Origin: DASXRU01 sp039933315
GTDB lineage: Bacteria > Acidobacteriota > Blastocatellia > Pyrinomonadales > Pyrinomonadaceae
Direction: 5' to 3'
NCBI GenBank assembly: GCA_039933315.1
Contig: JBDTOI010000046.1
Coordinates: forward strand, 1-25,986
Length of the DNA stretch: 25,986 bases
The translations under genes were made by a program, and so were the position numbers. Below, in pieces: positions 17,266-25,537 of the stretch. Within the stretch, counting starts at the first letter, position 1; each line of letters opens with the position of its first letter. The notes beneath the pieces were generated by a model. That model did not search any database and had not been told where the DNA came from. It worked only from the letters and a program-made list of their open reading frames with translations.

Positions 17266-18681
17266 TCAGTCCGCCATCAGTGATGGGTTCCAATGCCAGC
17301 TACCTTTAACATGCTGCACGTGACAGGAAACACAGTTCGGTTTGGTCGCGGCTACCAGTGTGCGCCCGCTCGCCTGATCCACCTGGCCGTTGTGACAACC
17401 GGCGCACGTTTTTCGCGGCGTTTCGCGATCTATCGGATTAAAAGATTTATGACAGGTAGAGCATGACAACTCCTTGTCCGTATTGCCGGACAAGTCACCT
17501 GACGCCTTGACGCGGTACAAGTGCAGCGAGTGAAATTGTTTGCTGCGCCAGGCGTCATCGTGGTCGGTCGGCAGGCGAGTTACGGAAATCTTCTTCGCCG
17601 TCCACTCCTCTTCTTCCAAACCTTTCCATTTCCACTTTGCCTCAACTACCGGATACCCGAAGGTGCCGCCGTGAGGGGTTCCGACTTTCCGTCCGTTGTA
17701 GGTTCCGTTGTTGCCATCTCTGTGGCATGCCGTGCAAGTCATAAACGCGGCCTCTCGCGGTTTGAAGTCCGCGCCCTGGTGTTCGCTGTGACAGGTCACG
17801 CAGCCAATGCCCGCATCCTGGTGCGGCTTTATCACTGTGGCCGCAAATCCCTGAGCCTGGTGACAGGACGAGCACTTTTGTTCCACCGTGCCACTCAACG
17901 AATGACAACTGGTGCACGAGTTTGCCACCGGTCGGACGGCAATCGGCGGGACGTGCGTGAAACGGGCTGTCGCATGCGCAGATGAAACGGGTGCCGGCGC
18001 AAAGGCGTCCGCATACCAGAACGCTGCGCCGACAGAAGTGAGTCCGACTATTACGATGGCCCAGATAAAAAACGAAGCGGGCCATTTTCTTTTGAGGTCG
18101 GAGGTTGGCACCCAGTTGAACTGTCCCTTGCCCGACCGCCGCTGGCCGCGCGGAAAGAGGGTTGAAGGCCGCACCATCTTGCCGGCTTCGCGTATGCGCT
18201 TGTCCCAAAAGATGTCGAGCGCCTTAGTTCCCGGCAACGGCGCCGGGCGCGGGGCACGCTTCTTCTTCGGCGCACCTTCCACGAGGTCAATCATCTCGAG
18301 CTTCTGCGTGGTGGCGAGGAGGCTGTCGGTATCAACTTCTTCCGCCTGCACTCCAATGCGCAAGGTTACGGTGAGATAGAGCCCTTCCGCCTGACGGTCT
18401 ACGTCGACTACAAACGGACCAACCTCTAGTACGTCGCCGGAGGCGAGGGCTTCGTTTTCCTCGACCGCTTTCCCGTTAAGGATCACAGGGTTCGCCGCGC
18501 GCAGACTGAAAATATAGTAGTTGCCCTCGATGGCTTTGATGCCGGCCTGCACCCGTGACACGGTGGGATGATTAAGGAGCAGTTCACACTCTCTGAGTCG
18601 GCCGATCAGCAGACCATCGGTGATGATGGTCAGCGGATCTTGGAGCAAGTCCTCCCGGGCAATGATGAACTGCGGTTCCAT
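17266..18681 (-). CDS. FHA domain - transmembrane - heptaheme cytochrome c fusion (471 aa)
   Basis: Residues 1-110 form an FHA-type domain: IGR at 26-28, NHPTVSR at 37-43 and LNG at 68-70. The usual His of the SRxH motif is Gln (Q45). A basic, Pro-rich linker follows, with KKKRAPRPAP near 139-148. One transmembrane helix spans about 203-223 (FFIWAIVIVGLTSVGAAFWYA). The rest carries seven CXXCH heme-binding motifs, at C256, C270, C294, C316, C407, C426 and C450. There is no N-terminal signal peptide, so FHA should be cytoplasmic and the hemes periplasmic. FHA domains generally bind phosphothreonine peptides, and clustered CXXCH motifs bind c-type hemes. Coupling kinase signalling to electron flow is inference. 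The gene lies downstream of the decaheme gene, across a 226-bp gap with a mobile-type repeat. Confidence 0.92.
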   Translation of the reverse strand: MEPQFIIAREDLLQDPLTIITDGLLIGRLRECELLLNHPTVSRVQAGIKAIEGNYYIFSLRAANPVILNGKAVEENEALASGDVLEVGPFVVDVDRQAEGLYLTVTLRIGVQAEEVDTDSLLATTQKLEMIDLVEGAPKKKRAPRPAPLPGTKALDIFWDKRIREAGKMVRPSTLFPRGQRRSGKGQFNWVPTSDLKRKWPASFFIWAIVIVGLTSVGAAFWYADAFAPAPVSSAHATARFTHVPPIAVRPVANSCTSCHSLSGTVEQKCSSCHQAQGFAATVIKPHQDAGIGCVTCHSEHQGADFKPREAAFMTCTACHRDGNNGTYNGRKVGTPHGGTFGYPVVEAKWKWKGLEEEEWTAKKISVTRLPTDHDDAWRSKQFHSLHLYRVKASGDLSGNTDKELSCSTCHKSFNPIDRETPRKTCAGCHNGQVDQASGRTLVAATKPNCVSCHVQHVKGSWHWNPSLMAD

Positions 18682-18706
18682 GGGAAACTAAGTCAATCGA
18701 GTCTGT

Positions 18707-18722
18707 CGGAGGAAAACCTCCG
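18707..18722. repeat. Short hairpin in the leader of the FHA-cytochrome gene
   Basis: A perfect 6-bp stem (cggagg/cctccg) with a four-base A/T loop lies 26 bases upstream of the ATG. It contains a GGAGG-like sequence too far from the start to be the normal ribosome binding site. No strong site is visible next to the ATG itself. Function unknown. Confidence 0.4.
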
Positions 18723-18744
18723 GGTAACCTCTAGCTGCGGTGCG

Positions 18745-18892
18745 ATGAGGTCAGTACCACCACGCGGTAGCGGGTGGGTCTCACTGTGGCAACGCCCCAG
18801 AACAAGGAATCGGAGCGGTTGCGATGGGCCTCTTGCGTGAGAGGTCATCAATATATCACCCACCCGCTACCGCGTGGTGGTACTGACCTCAT
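18745..18892. mobile_element. MITE-like element with perfect 35-bp terminal inverted repeats
   Basis: Positions 18745-18779 and 18858-18892 are perfect 35-bp reverse complements (outer end atgaggtcagtacc, inner end gcgggtgggt) enclosing 78 bp with no coding potential. The whole 148-bp unit lies between the decaheme stop codon and the FHA-cytochrome start. There is no obvious target-site duplication and no transposase in the window, so mobility is inferred from the structure alone. It could fold into one long hairpin and partly uncouple transcription of the two cytochrome genes. Confidence 0.75.
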
Positions 18893-18907
18893 GCCACCCG
18901 GGTCGAG

Positions 18908-21900
18908 TTACCGGCGTCGCAGGAAACGGCGACGAGCAACGAGTAACAGACCCCCGAATCCTCCCGCCAGAACTATGCTAATAGCTCCGCGCTGGACTAA
19001 CACTTTTTGCGACAGCGTCTGCGACTCAGGCGGGGCGCTTTCCTTCTGGCCAGGCTTGGTTGCCACCTTGGCCGGCACCCGCGGTTCCGTCCCCGGCTGG
19101 TCGGTCACGGTAAAGAAATCTCCCTTACCATCCTGCGTCCGCAGCATGCGCATCATTTCCTCGAGATTGAAAGGTCGCGCGCCGCGCCGGCCGAAGACTG
19201 CTATCTGATTGCCGCTTTCGTCCACGGCCCGATCACGATCGAGGCCTTTTGATATCGCTAGTGCTTCGCCCTTCGTCTTGAAGGTTGCAATCAGCTTCGG
19301 CTCCGGTCGCGGGCTGAATCCGGCATAGTTAGGCATTGTCTCCGGCGAAGTAAGCTGCAACACTCGTAGCCCGTTTCTGCCGTCCGCCACATAGGCAAAG
19401 AGGCTGGCGTTCGTCATCGCCACCTTCACCTGATGGGTATCGTTTAGTTCCCCGCCCGCATTAAACGCCTGATCCAGTCGCGGCTTTTCCGGCTGTTCCA
19501 CGTCAATGATCGCGACCCCTTCCTTGCCGTTAGCTACGTACGCGAAAGTTCGAGCCACGTATATATCATGCGTATCCGCGAGCGGGACTGAAGCACTATT
19601 CACGACATATGCCTCTTCAGGATGCGTTACGTCAATCACCTTGAGGCCGTCAGCATCCACCACAAAGCCATAGCGAAACTGGACCGCGATCGCGCGTGGG
19701 TGATTTAGCAGGGGCGCTCCGATATGCTCGACGACCTGGGGGTTGAGCGGGTCATTCAAGCTAATTACCGTCAGCCCTCGATCGGAAGTGATGTACGCGT
19801 ACGTGCCGGCGATAGCAATATTGTTGGCCCCATCTAGTACGCCCCCGAGATTATAGGCGCCGTTGGGGTAACGCACGGGATCGAGTACGCGCTTGAGGTA
19901 ATTATTCAAAGGATCGCCATCCAGCAACGTAGCCGCGTTCACCACAATCAGGCCTTCGTATTTATCGACCACATAGAGGTAAGCGTAAAGCGGATGGATC
20001 GGCTGCTCTTCATTCAGCAGTTTTCCGGCTGACTTCATTGTTTGCTCGGGCGGGATCATCTTGCCATCGGTGGTGATGCGCCAGCGCGCAGGATCAACCG
20101 CCAGAGTAGTGGGCGCGGCCACTGCCGTCGCATACTTCGTTTTCACGTAGAACTGCTGGCCAAATTTTGATACGGGCGCTGTCACAATCCGCTCGGAGAA
20201 TCCCTTCTGATCGATTTGCGCCACGTCGTAGACTCGCAGGCCCCCCTCCCCTGCGGCCACGTAAGCATACTCGCCGCGCACTTGCACCTGAAGCACTTGC
20301 GGATTGCCTCTATGCTCAAAAACAGTTCTTAGCTCACTGCCTTTGCTGACAAACCTTTCGTAGTCTTCCGGGTACGCCAGCTTCTGCAAGGTGCTGCCAA
20401 TCACGGCCTGCGGCTCAGTGTGCGCAGTTACCGCCACGGCTTCCAGGGCATCGCCGGTCGCTACGTAACAATAGTGCCCCATGAAGTTGACGAAGTTAGT
20501 GCCCTGCAAAAGCAACTGCGCCATCCAGGCGTTGTTGTCTTTGTCCCTGGAAACGTGGCAGTCGGTGCAGCCCTTGGTCTCTTTCCCGCGCACCGTGTGC
20601 GGCACGTGCGTGTTAAAGGCCTGGCCCGAGAATCCTTCGGCGGAGGTGGTTTGTTGTTGATGGTAAATCCACTCGCGATTCTGGTTCTGCGAACTTACCA
20701 GCACCGCTGACGACGAACGCACGGGAGCAATGCGGTTGCCGGTGACGGTGCCGTCGCGGCCCAGCATGAATATGTCGTCGCGCAGTACCTGAAAATTGTA
20801 AGTGGTGAAGTTTCGGGTGTCGCCGCCTTCGTTGTGGCGGTTCGGCATCTTGCGGTTCGCCTGCATCGAGAGGTGACAACCGAAACACCCGGTTACCCAT
20901 GACGAATGACAGGAGAAGCAGCTCATCTGGTCGTCCTTGTGGGCCAACTGGCTATCATCGCCGGGCACATCGCCCCACGTAGCATTGTCTGTGCGGACGG
21001 TTTTCGCGTAGCGGGACTTCTCGTTGTAGTCGGATTTGCCGGGCGTGATCGTATCCGCGGTCTGCGTCACCCGCCACCAGCGTCCCGGGACCACCATCGA
21101 GTTCTGCACCACATCGCCGGCCTTCAGATCGACGTCACTTCCCTTTTCGTCTTTCTTCTTGCGGTCACGCGGGATGCGTTGAAACAGTGGGATGTTTGTT
21201 CCCTCCGCATCGCGCACGCGAATGCGCGTCAGGTCGCGCCCTTTGCCCTGAGTCAATTTCCCATCAATCGCGGCGTCGCCGGCGGCAAAGCCCGAAGTTA
21301 CGAGCGAAGCCCTCTGCCGGATTGAGCCGTGACAATCGATGCAGGTGATCTCAACCGCGGCGCGTGGCTCGTTGTAGAGAATGCCGTTGCCATGGGAGTC
21401 CTGCCGGAAATGACAATCCACGCAGTGCATTCCCTTTTCCAGATGAATGTCATTCAGGTGCACCGCCTTCTTGAACCGTTCTGCATCATCCGGGGTGACG
21501 ATCTTGTCGTCAGCATCGAGTAGGTCGCCCTTGCGGTTGCGTTTGAAGACCTGACGAAACATCCATCCGTGCCCGTGAAAATCGGCAAACTGGGTGCGCT
21601 TGAGCTGCGCATTGAATTCCGGCGTGCCGGTCTTATGCAGAAAATCACGATCGGACCAGAGACCACGCAGGCTGGCAGCTTCAGGATTGCGGTCTAACTT
21701 TTCCCGCTCGTCATCCTGCGAAGGCGTCACTTGCTTCGCCGGGTACATTTTGTCGCCGTCGGTTTCGTTGTCCCACCAGGTCAAGCCCAGGTAACTGGCC
21801 ACCATGTTCTCGCCGGGATGCATGTGGCAGACCATGCATTGCGAGGTGGGAATCTGCGAGGTGAATTGATGGCGGATGGGATGACCGGATTCATCTTTGG

Positions 21901-22960
21901 GAATGCTCGGGTCTGCCGTTTGGGACTGGCCGCGGTTGCCGGCTGCGGCGTAGCTGGCGGAATGCAATGCACTCCGATCGTTGGCATAGATGACGTGGCA
22001 GGCGGTGCAACCGGATGAACGGTAGTCGCCGGCATGATCGTTGGTGCCGAGGAAATTCAGCGTCGGATCAAGCAAACGAGTCTTTTGTATCCCCAGATAA
22101 ACCGGATCGGTGCGTTGGTTTGTTCCCAGCCCGCGCGGACTTAAACCCTTGTCCGGTTTGCCCGGCTCTTCCTCCTTATCAGGCAGGCCTACTTCCAGAC
22201 GCCGTTTTCCGCCGCGCTCGAAGACGCGCAGGATGTTTCCCGGCTGCGAGATTTCCCAACGCGGCAATGGATCGAGAAACGCGAGAAAGCCTTTGGCGCG
22301 CCTTTGCTCCTCAGTGGGCGCCGGGACCTGCAACAGGCTTTGCGGCGCTCCGGTCTCGCTGTAACTTCCGCCGAACCGCGTGTCCTTGATGGGAAATCCG
22401 CCGTTATTGTAGAGCGCGGCGCCCCACAGCATCGCTCCATGAGTCATCATGCTGCGGGCCACGCCGTTAGTTTCGATATTGTGGCACTCGCCGCACGTTG
22501 TCCGGGCGACGCGAAGATCGCCGGGGTTAATGAAGCGAAGAAACTCTGCGCTTTCCTTTGCCAGCAGCGTATTGGTTCTTTCCGGATTGGCGCCGGTGTA
22601 CTTGCCGTCCCGTTGCCATTGTTTAGGAAACCGCGCACGCACGTGCGCCGTCTCTTTTGCCGTTGCAACCGGATTGCCGCCATGACAAGCCGTGCAACTC
22701 AAGCCTTGCGCATCTTTGCCATCCTTCAACTGATCGAGCGCGCCGGTGGTCCCATACTTGTGCATCGGCTCGATTTTGCCGTGACACGAGACGCAGCCTT
22801 CGAGTACTGGCGCCGGCGCAGCCTGAGATACAGAGGCCGTCGTATTTGGCGTTGTGACAACGGAAGAACTTGCGCCGGTAGTAACTATGATCGCCGACAA
22901 AAGTATCAGCGCGGCAATCATAATGAATTTGCGATTCTCAGTCGTGCTAGCGTGATTCAT
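18908..22960 (-). CDS. Decaheme cytochrome c with LVIVD-type beta-propeller and C-terminal membrane tail (1350 aa)
   Basis: The N-terminus has a signal-type hydrophobic stretch (about 12-30, MIAALILLSAIIVTTGA). Ten CXXCH motifs follow, at C56, C89, C156, C318, C375, C513, C540, C681, C692 and C798. From about residue 885 to 1250 there are repeated units such as YAYVAAGEGGLRVYDV, YAYITSDRGLTVISL, FAYVANGKEGVAIIDV and FAYVADGRNGLRVLQL, which match LVIVD-type repeats that fold into beta-propellers. The end has a short hydrophobic helix (about 1324-1340) followed by an Arg-rich tail, resembling a tripartite C-terminal sorting or anchoring signal, although no canonical PEP or LPXTG motif is seen. 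Export and multiheme electron transfer are well supported. The partner, electron acceptor and cell-surface location are not. The beta-barrel gene lies 153 bp upstream. No clear Shine-Dalgarno precedes the ATG. Confidence 0.94.
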   Translation of the reverse strand: MNHASTTENRKFIMIAALILLSAIIVTTGASSSVVTTPNTTASVSQAAPAPVLEGCVSCHGKIEPMHKYGTTGALDQLKDGKDAQGLSCTACHGGNPVATAKETAHVRARFPKQWQRDGKYTGANPERTNTLLAKESAEFLRFINPGDLRVARTTCGECHNIETNGVARSMMTHGAMLWGAALYNNGGFPIKDTRFGGSYSETGAPQSLLQVPAPTEEQRRAKGFLAFLDPLPRWEISQPGNILRVFERGGKRRLEVGLPDKEEEPGKPDKGLSPRGLGTNQRTDPVYLGIQKTRLLDPTLNFLGTNDHAGDYRSSGCTACHVIYANDRSALHSASYAAAGNRGQSQTADPSIPKDESGHPIRHQFTSQIPTSQCMVCHMHPGENMVASYLGLTWWDNETDGDKMYPAKQVTPSQDDEREKLDRNPEAASLRGLWSDRDFLHKTGTPEFNAQLKRTQFADFHGHGWMFRQVFKRNRKGDLLDADDKIVTPDDAERFKKAVHLNDIHLEKGMHCVDCHFRQDSHGNGILYNEPRAAVEITCIDCHGSIRQRASLVTSGFAAGDAAIDGKLTQGKGRDLTRIRVRDAEGTNIPLFQRIPRDRKKKDEKGSDVDLKAGDVVQNSMVVPGRWWRVTQTADTITPGKSDYNEKSRYAKTVRTDNATWGDVPGDDSQLAHKDDQMSCFSCHSSWVTGCFGCHLSMQANRKMPNRHNEGGDTRNFTTYNFQVLRDDIFMLGRDGTVTGNRIAPVRSSSAVLVSSQNQNREWIYHQQQTTSAEGFSGQAFNTHVPHTVRGKETKGCTDCHVSRDKDNNAWMAQLLLQGTNFVNFMGHYCYVATGDALEAVAVTAHTEPQAVIGSTLQKLAYPEDYERFVSKGSELRTVFEHRGNPQVLQVQVRGEYAYVAAGEGGLRVYDVAQIDQKGFSERIVTAPVSKFGQQFYVKTKYATAVAAPTTLAVDPARWRITTDGKMIPPEQTMKSAGKLLNEEQPIHPLYAYLYVVDKYEGLIVVNAATLLDGDPLNNYLKRVLDPVRYPNGAYNLGGVLDGANNIAIAGTYAYITSDRGLTVISLNDPLNPQVVEHIGAPLLNHPRAIAVQFRYGFVVDADGLKVIDVTHPEEAYVVNSASVPLADTHDIYVARTFAYVANGKEGVAIIDVEQPEKPRLDQAFNAGGELNDTHQVKVAMTNASLFAYVADGRNGLRVLQLTSPETMPNYAGFSPRPEPKLIATFKTKGEALAISKGLDRDRAVDESGNQIAVFGRRGARPFNLEEMMRMLRTQDGKGDFFTVTDQPGTEPRVPAKVATKPGQKESAPPESQTLSQKVLVQRGAISIVLAGGFGGLLLVARRRFLRRR

Positions 22961-22998
22961 GGAGGCAACTACGAATCGTTTCTTTGCACAAAACTTTC

Positions 22999-23097
22999 AT
23001 TTCGTGTGTTTTCGTGCCGCTTCGTGTGGTTCGTGGATAGTATGGCTCCGATTCGTAAGCGCACGATCCACGAAATTACACGCAATCTCACGAAGTA
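22999..23097. repeat. TTCGTG-rich palindromic repeat between barrel and decaheme genes
   Basis: The 153-bp gap holds several copies of ttcgtg/cacgaa. A 9-bp inverted pair, ttcgtggat (23030-23038) and atccacgaa (23066-23074), forms a hairpin centre. The same sequence family occurs upstream of the barrel gene (25389-25485), so related palindromes bracket that gene. It is probably a dispersed extragenic repeat rather than an operator specific to these genes. Confidence 0.65.
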
Positions 23098-23113
23098 ACA
23101 CCAACAAAGCCGG

Positions 23114-25282
23114 TCAAAAGATCAACTTCATCTGCGCGAAAAGCGAGTACAGCGGCCGGCGCGGGTTGATCACGTCGGGCTCGCAGAAGTCGCTCACGTT
23201 CGCCGGACAGTTGCGTGAGCGGTCGGTAAAAATGTCACGAAAGCCGCGACCGGTTTGCAGCGTGGCCGCGCCAAACGTGAACGTCACGTTATTGATTAGA
23301 AACGGCCGGTAGGCGACACCCAGACTGTAATCAAAGCCTATCTCGGGACGGATATTATTCTGAAACAGAACGTACTCGAGCGGCTGCGTATGATGGAAGC
23401 GCAAGTAGTTGGCATTGAAGACAGCCTTGATCCGCTGGGTCACCTCAACATCGAATCCCAGGTTATAGATGAAGATGCCGGGGTTAACAAAATTCGCCTG
23501 GCCCTCGATCTTGCTGCTGCGCAAACTCGGCAAAATACTGTTTGGTTGAACCAGACCAACACCCGTTTGCGTCAGTCGTATGCCCTGGCGGTTCCAGAAC
23601 GAGAATTGGCCGCCAACAAAATTCGGATCGTCGAAGATGGCGTCAAATCCGGTCGCCTTACTGTCGGTGGGATCGACATCTCCCTGGGCCCAGAAGACAG
23701 AACCGCGAAAGCGCAGGTAGTCGCGATCCACCGACGCCTCGACCGCGGCCATATTGGATTTGATGCGAACACTGCGACCGGCGATCGGGTTGCGATCGTC
23801 CTGGCCGATGGCGTGATAGAAGGAATGCGACAGGTTCAGGATCCCTATGTGCCCGTCACCACTGATTCCCAGGTAGCCGACTTTGATTGCATGGGGCCGC
23901 ACGTCGCCAATTAGAGCGGGCCGCACCAGAAAACCGTTCCGGTCGAATTTACGACTGCGACGATCGTCGTTGTAATGCAGACTGGCCTGAATTGTGTAGC
24001 CCTTCCTGAGAAAGTCCTGCCGGAAAATATTGGCGATGTAAACATTCTGATGGCGCAGGTCGAAGCGGTTAAGCCCGCTGTTCGTGTCCTTTTCCAGTTG
24101 AGAAAAGAAGGCCAGGTTGTACTGGTAACGATTGTTTGCCAGGCTGCCAAAGAGACGCGCGCCCAGATTGTTATCGGAATAAATGAAGCCACGAAAGTCG
24201 GAGACGAATGGTTGAATACCCGCGCGCAGTGAAATGAAATCATAGTTTGCGTTAAGGTCGGCCAGCTTCACTTCGGCGAATGCTTCCTCAAACGAGACAT
24301 GCGTGTCTGTGCGGTTGGTGCCGCGCCGCACATCAATATTCACGACGCCGTTTTCGCGCGCGTTCAGATAGTTTGGGATACTGAATGTTGGCGATATCTT
24401 GATGGCCCAATCACGCGGCTTGAAGGTCGTGTCGCCATGGAACAACTCAAAACTTACCTGCACCGTCTGGTTAACCGCCAACGCTTCGGGTTGCCCAAAA
24501 AACTCGCCGCTCAGGGGCTCGTCGCTGCTGACATCGCTGGGCGTAGGCGTGCGGCGCAACTCGACCGTGGTTGAACTGACGCCGGACAGGACCATGAAAG
24601 TGTTATTGCCGATAATGGGATAGTCGCCTTTGAGCACGCTCTGGTTGTAGGGATCGTACCAACTGGTCCTTTTGAAGGGGATGTCGCGTCCACGGGCTGC
24701 ACGATCGCCATAGCGGTCGTACTCCGGAAAGCCTATACGCCAGCGATCGCGCACGGCTCGACGATCGGCTGTTACCTGCGGTTCTGACTGCACCGTCGGA
24801 TCGCCTGCGTGACCGGTGGGTTTATCAGTTCGTTCGGCCGGATCCACCCGCTTCTTTTCCTCAACAGTGATGTCGATAGCGGTTTCTTTACCCGGAGTTA
24901 TGACGACATTCTCCAGCGTATCCGGGCGTGGGATGACGAACTGACCATAGTCTTTGTTCTTGTCAAACTTCGCCGCGTAGTTTCCCTGCACTGAGATGCG
25001 ATAGGCGCCGGCGTTCAGTTGCAGCGAGTAGCGACCATCGTTTCCGGAGCGAGCGCGTTTGTCTCTTCCGGTGACCTGATTTGTGGCAACGACGATTACT
25101 TTCGCGATGGCCACGCCGGACGTGGTTCGCACTACACCGTTGAGGCGGCCCTGCGACTGGGCTGAGACACTGCAGGCCAATACGAAGACCATAGTCACGG
25201 CCGGAGTGATTTTAGAGACAAAGGAAGGCAAGCGACTGCCGGCATCGGCCAGCGCGGAGAGGTGCTCGGGGAAAAGGGACAT
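23114..25282 (-). CDS. Plugless outer-membrane beta-barrel with carboxypeptidase-regulatory domain (722 aa)
   Basis: I prefer the ATG at 25282. The longer GTG frame (to 25327) only adds residues before a signal peptide that already fits (hydrophobic TPAVTMVFVLACSVSA, cleavage before QSQG). Residues about 45-135 form a carboxypeptidase-regulatory / CNA-B-like sandwich (GRLNGVVRTTSGVAIA, GRYSLQLNAGAYRISV). A charged linker and a conserved-looking patch (WYDPYNQSVLKGDYPIIGNN) follow. The rest shows alternating beta-strand pattern ending in Phe (LFAQMKLIF), as in outer-membrane proteins. No TonB plug is recognisable, so it looks like a porin-type barrel. It directly precedes the decaheme cytochrome gene, which suggests it may be the outer-membrane part of a porin-cytochrome-type conduit. 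That role is inference. A generic outer-membrane transporter remains possible. Confidence 0.88.
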   Translation of the reverse strand: MSLFPEHLSALADAGSRLPSFVSKITPAVTMVFVLACSVSAQSQGRLNGVVRTTSGVAIAKVIVVATNQVTGRDKRARSGNDGRYSLQLNAGAYRISVQGNYAAKFDKNKDYGQFVIPRPDTLENVVITPGKETAIDITVEEKKRVDPAERTDKPTGHAGDPTVQSEPQVTADRRAVRDRWRIGFPEYDRYGDRAARGRDIPFKRTSWYDPYNQSVLKGDYPIIGNNTFMVLSGVSSTTVELRRTPTPSDVSSDEPLSGEFFGQPEALAVNQTVQVSFELFHGDTTFKPRDWAIKISPTFSIPNYLNARENGVVNIDVRRGTNRTDTHVSFEEAFAEVKLADLNANYDFISLRAGIQPFVSDFRGFIYSDNNLGARLFGSLANNRYQYNLAFFSQLEKDTNSGLNRFDLRHQNVYIANIFRQDFLRKGYTIQASLHYNDDRRSRKFDRNGFLVRPALIGDVRPHAIKVGYLGISGDGHIGILNLSHSFYHAIGQDDRNPIAGRSVRIKSNMAAVEASVDRDYLRFRGSVFWAQGDVDPTDSKATGFDAIFDDPNFVGGQFSFWNRQGIRLTQTGVGLVQPNSILPSLRSSKIEGQANFVNPGIFIYNLGFDVEVTQRIKAVFNANYLRFHHTQPLEYVLFQNNIRPEIGFDYSLGVAYRPFLINNVTFTFGAATLQTGRGFRDIFTDRSRNCPANVSDFCEPDVINPRRPLYSLFAQMKLIF

Positions 25283-25388
25283 AAGGTCTGCGAGTTTGCT
25301 TTGAACGACCTCACTGCCTTGTAGCACGTTGCCAAATAGCCCGCAACTGATTAATGGCAGAACGTCTATGGCCTTCGTTAATGTTGCT

Positions 25389-25485
25389 TAGTGGGATTTC
25401 GTGTCATTTCGTGGATCGTGTGCTTGGGATTCGCAGCCACACGATCCACGAAATCACACTAACTACACGAAACAACACGAAATAA
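25389..25485. repeat. TTCGTG-rich palindromic repeat upstream of the barrel gene
   Basis: A perfect 17-bp inverted repeat, 25406-25422 against 25438-25454 with a 15-base loop, is surrounded by further ttcgtg/cacgaa copies. It lies in the gap of about 255 bp between the receiver-domain gene and the barrel gene. It is related in sequence to the element at 22999-23097. Nothing else recognisable is in this gap. Confidence 0.8.
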
Positions 25486-25537
25486 GAGTCTCTGTGCAAA
25501 GTCTCCCCGCTGCTCTGTTACCACGAGTGCTGCTTGA

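Noticed and set aside
22304..23098. Plus-strand open frame of 264 codons
   Set aside because: It is antisense to the 5' part of the decaheme gene and runs into the palindromic gap; composition looks like a shadow of CXXCH-rich coding sequence.
25283..25327. GTG start for the barrel protein 15 codons upstream
   Set aside because: The ATG at 25282 gives a more typical pre-signal region; the GTG adds a polar stretch without a clear ribosome binding site.
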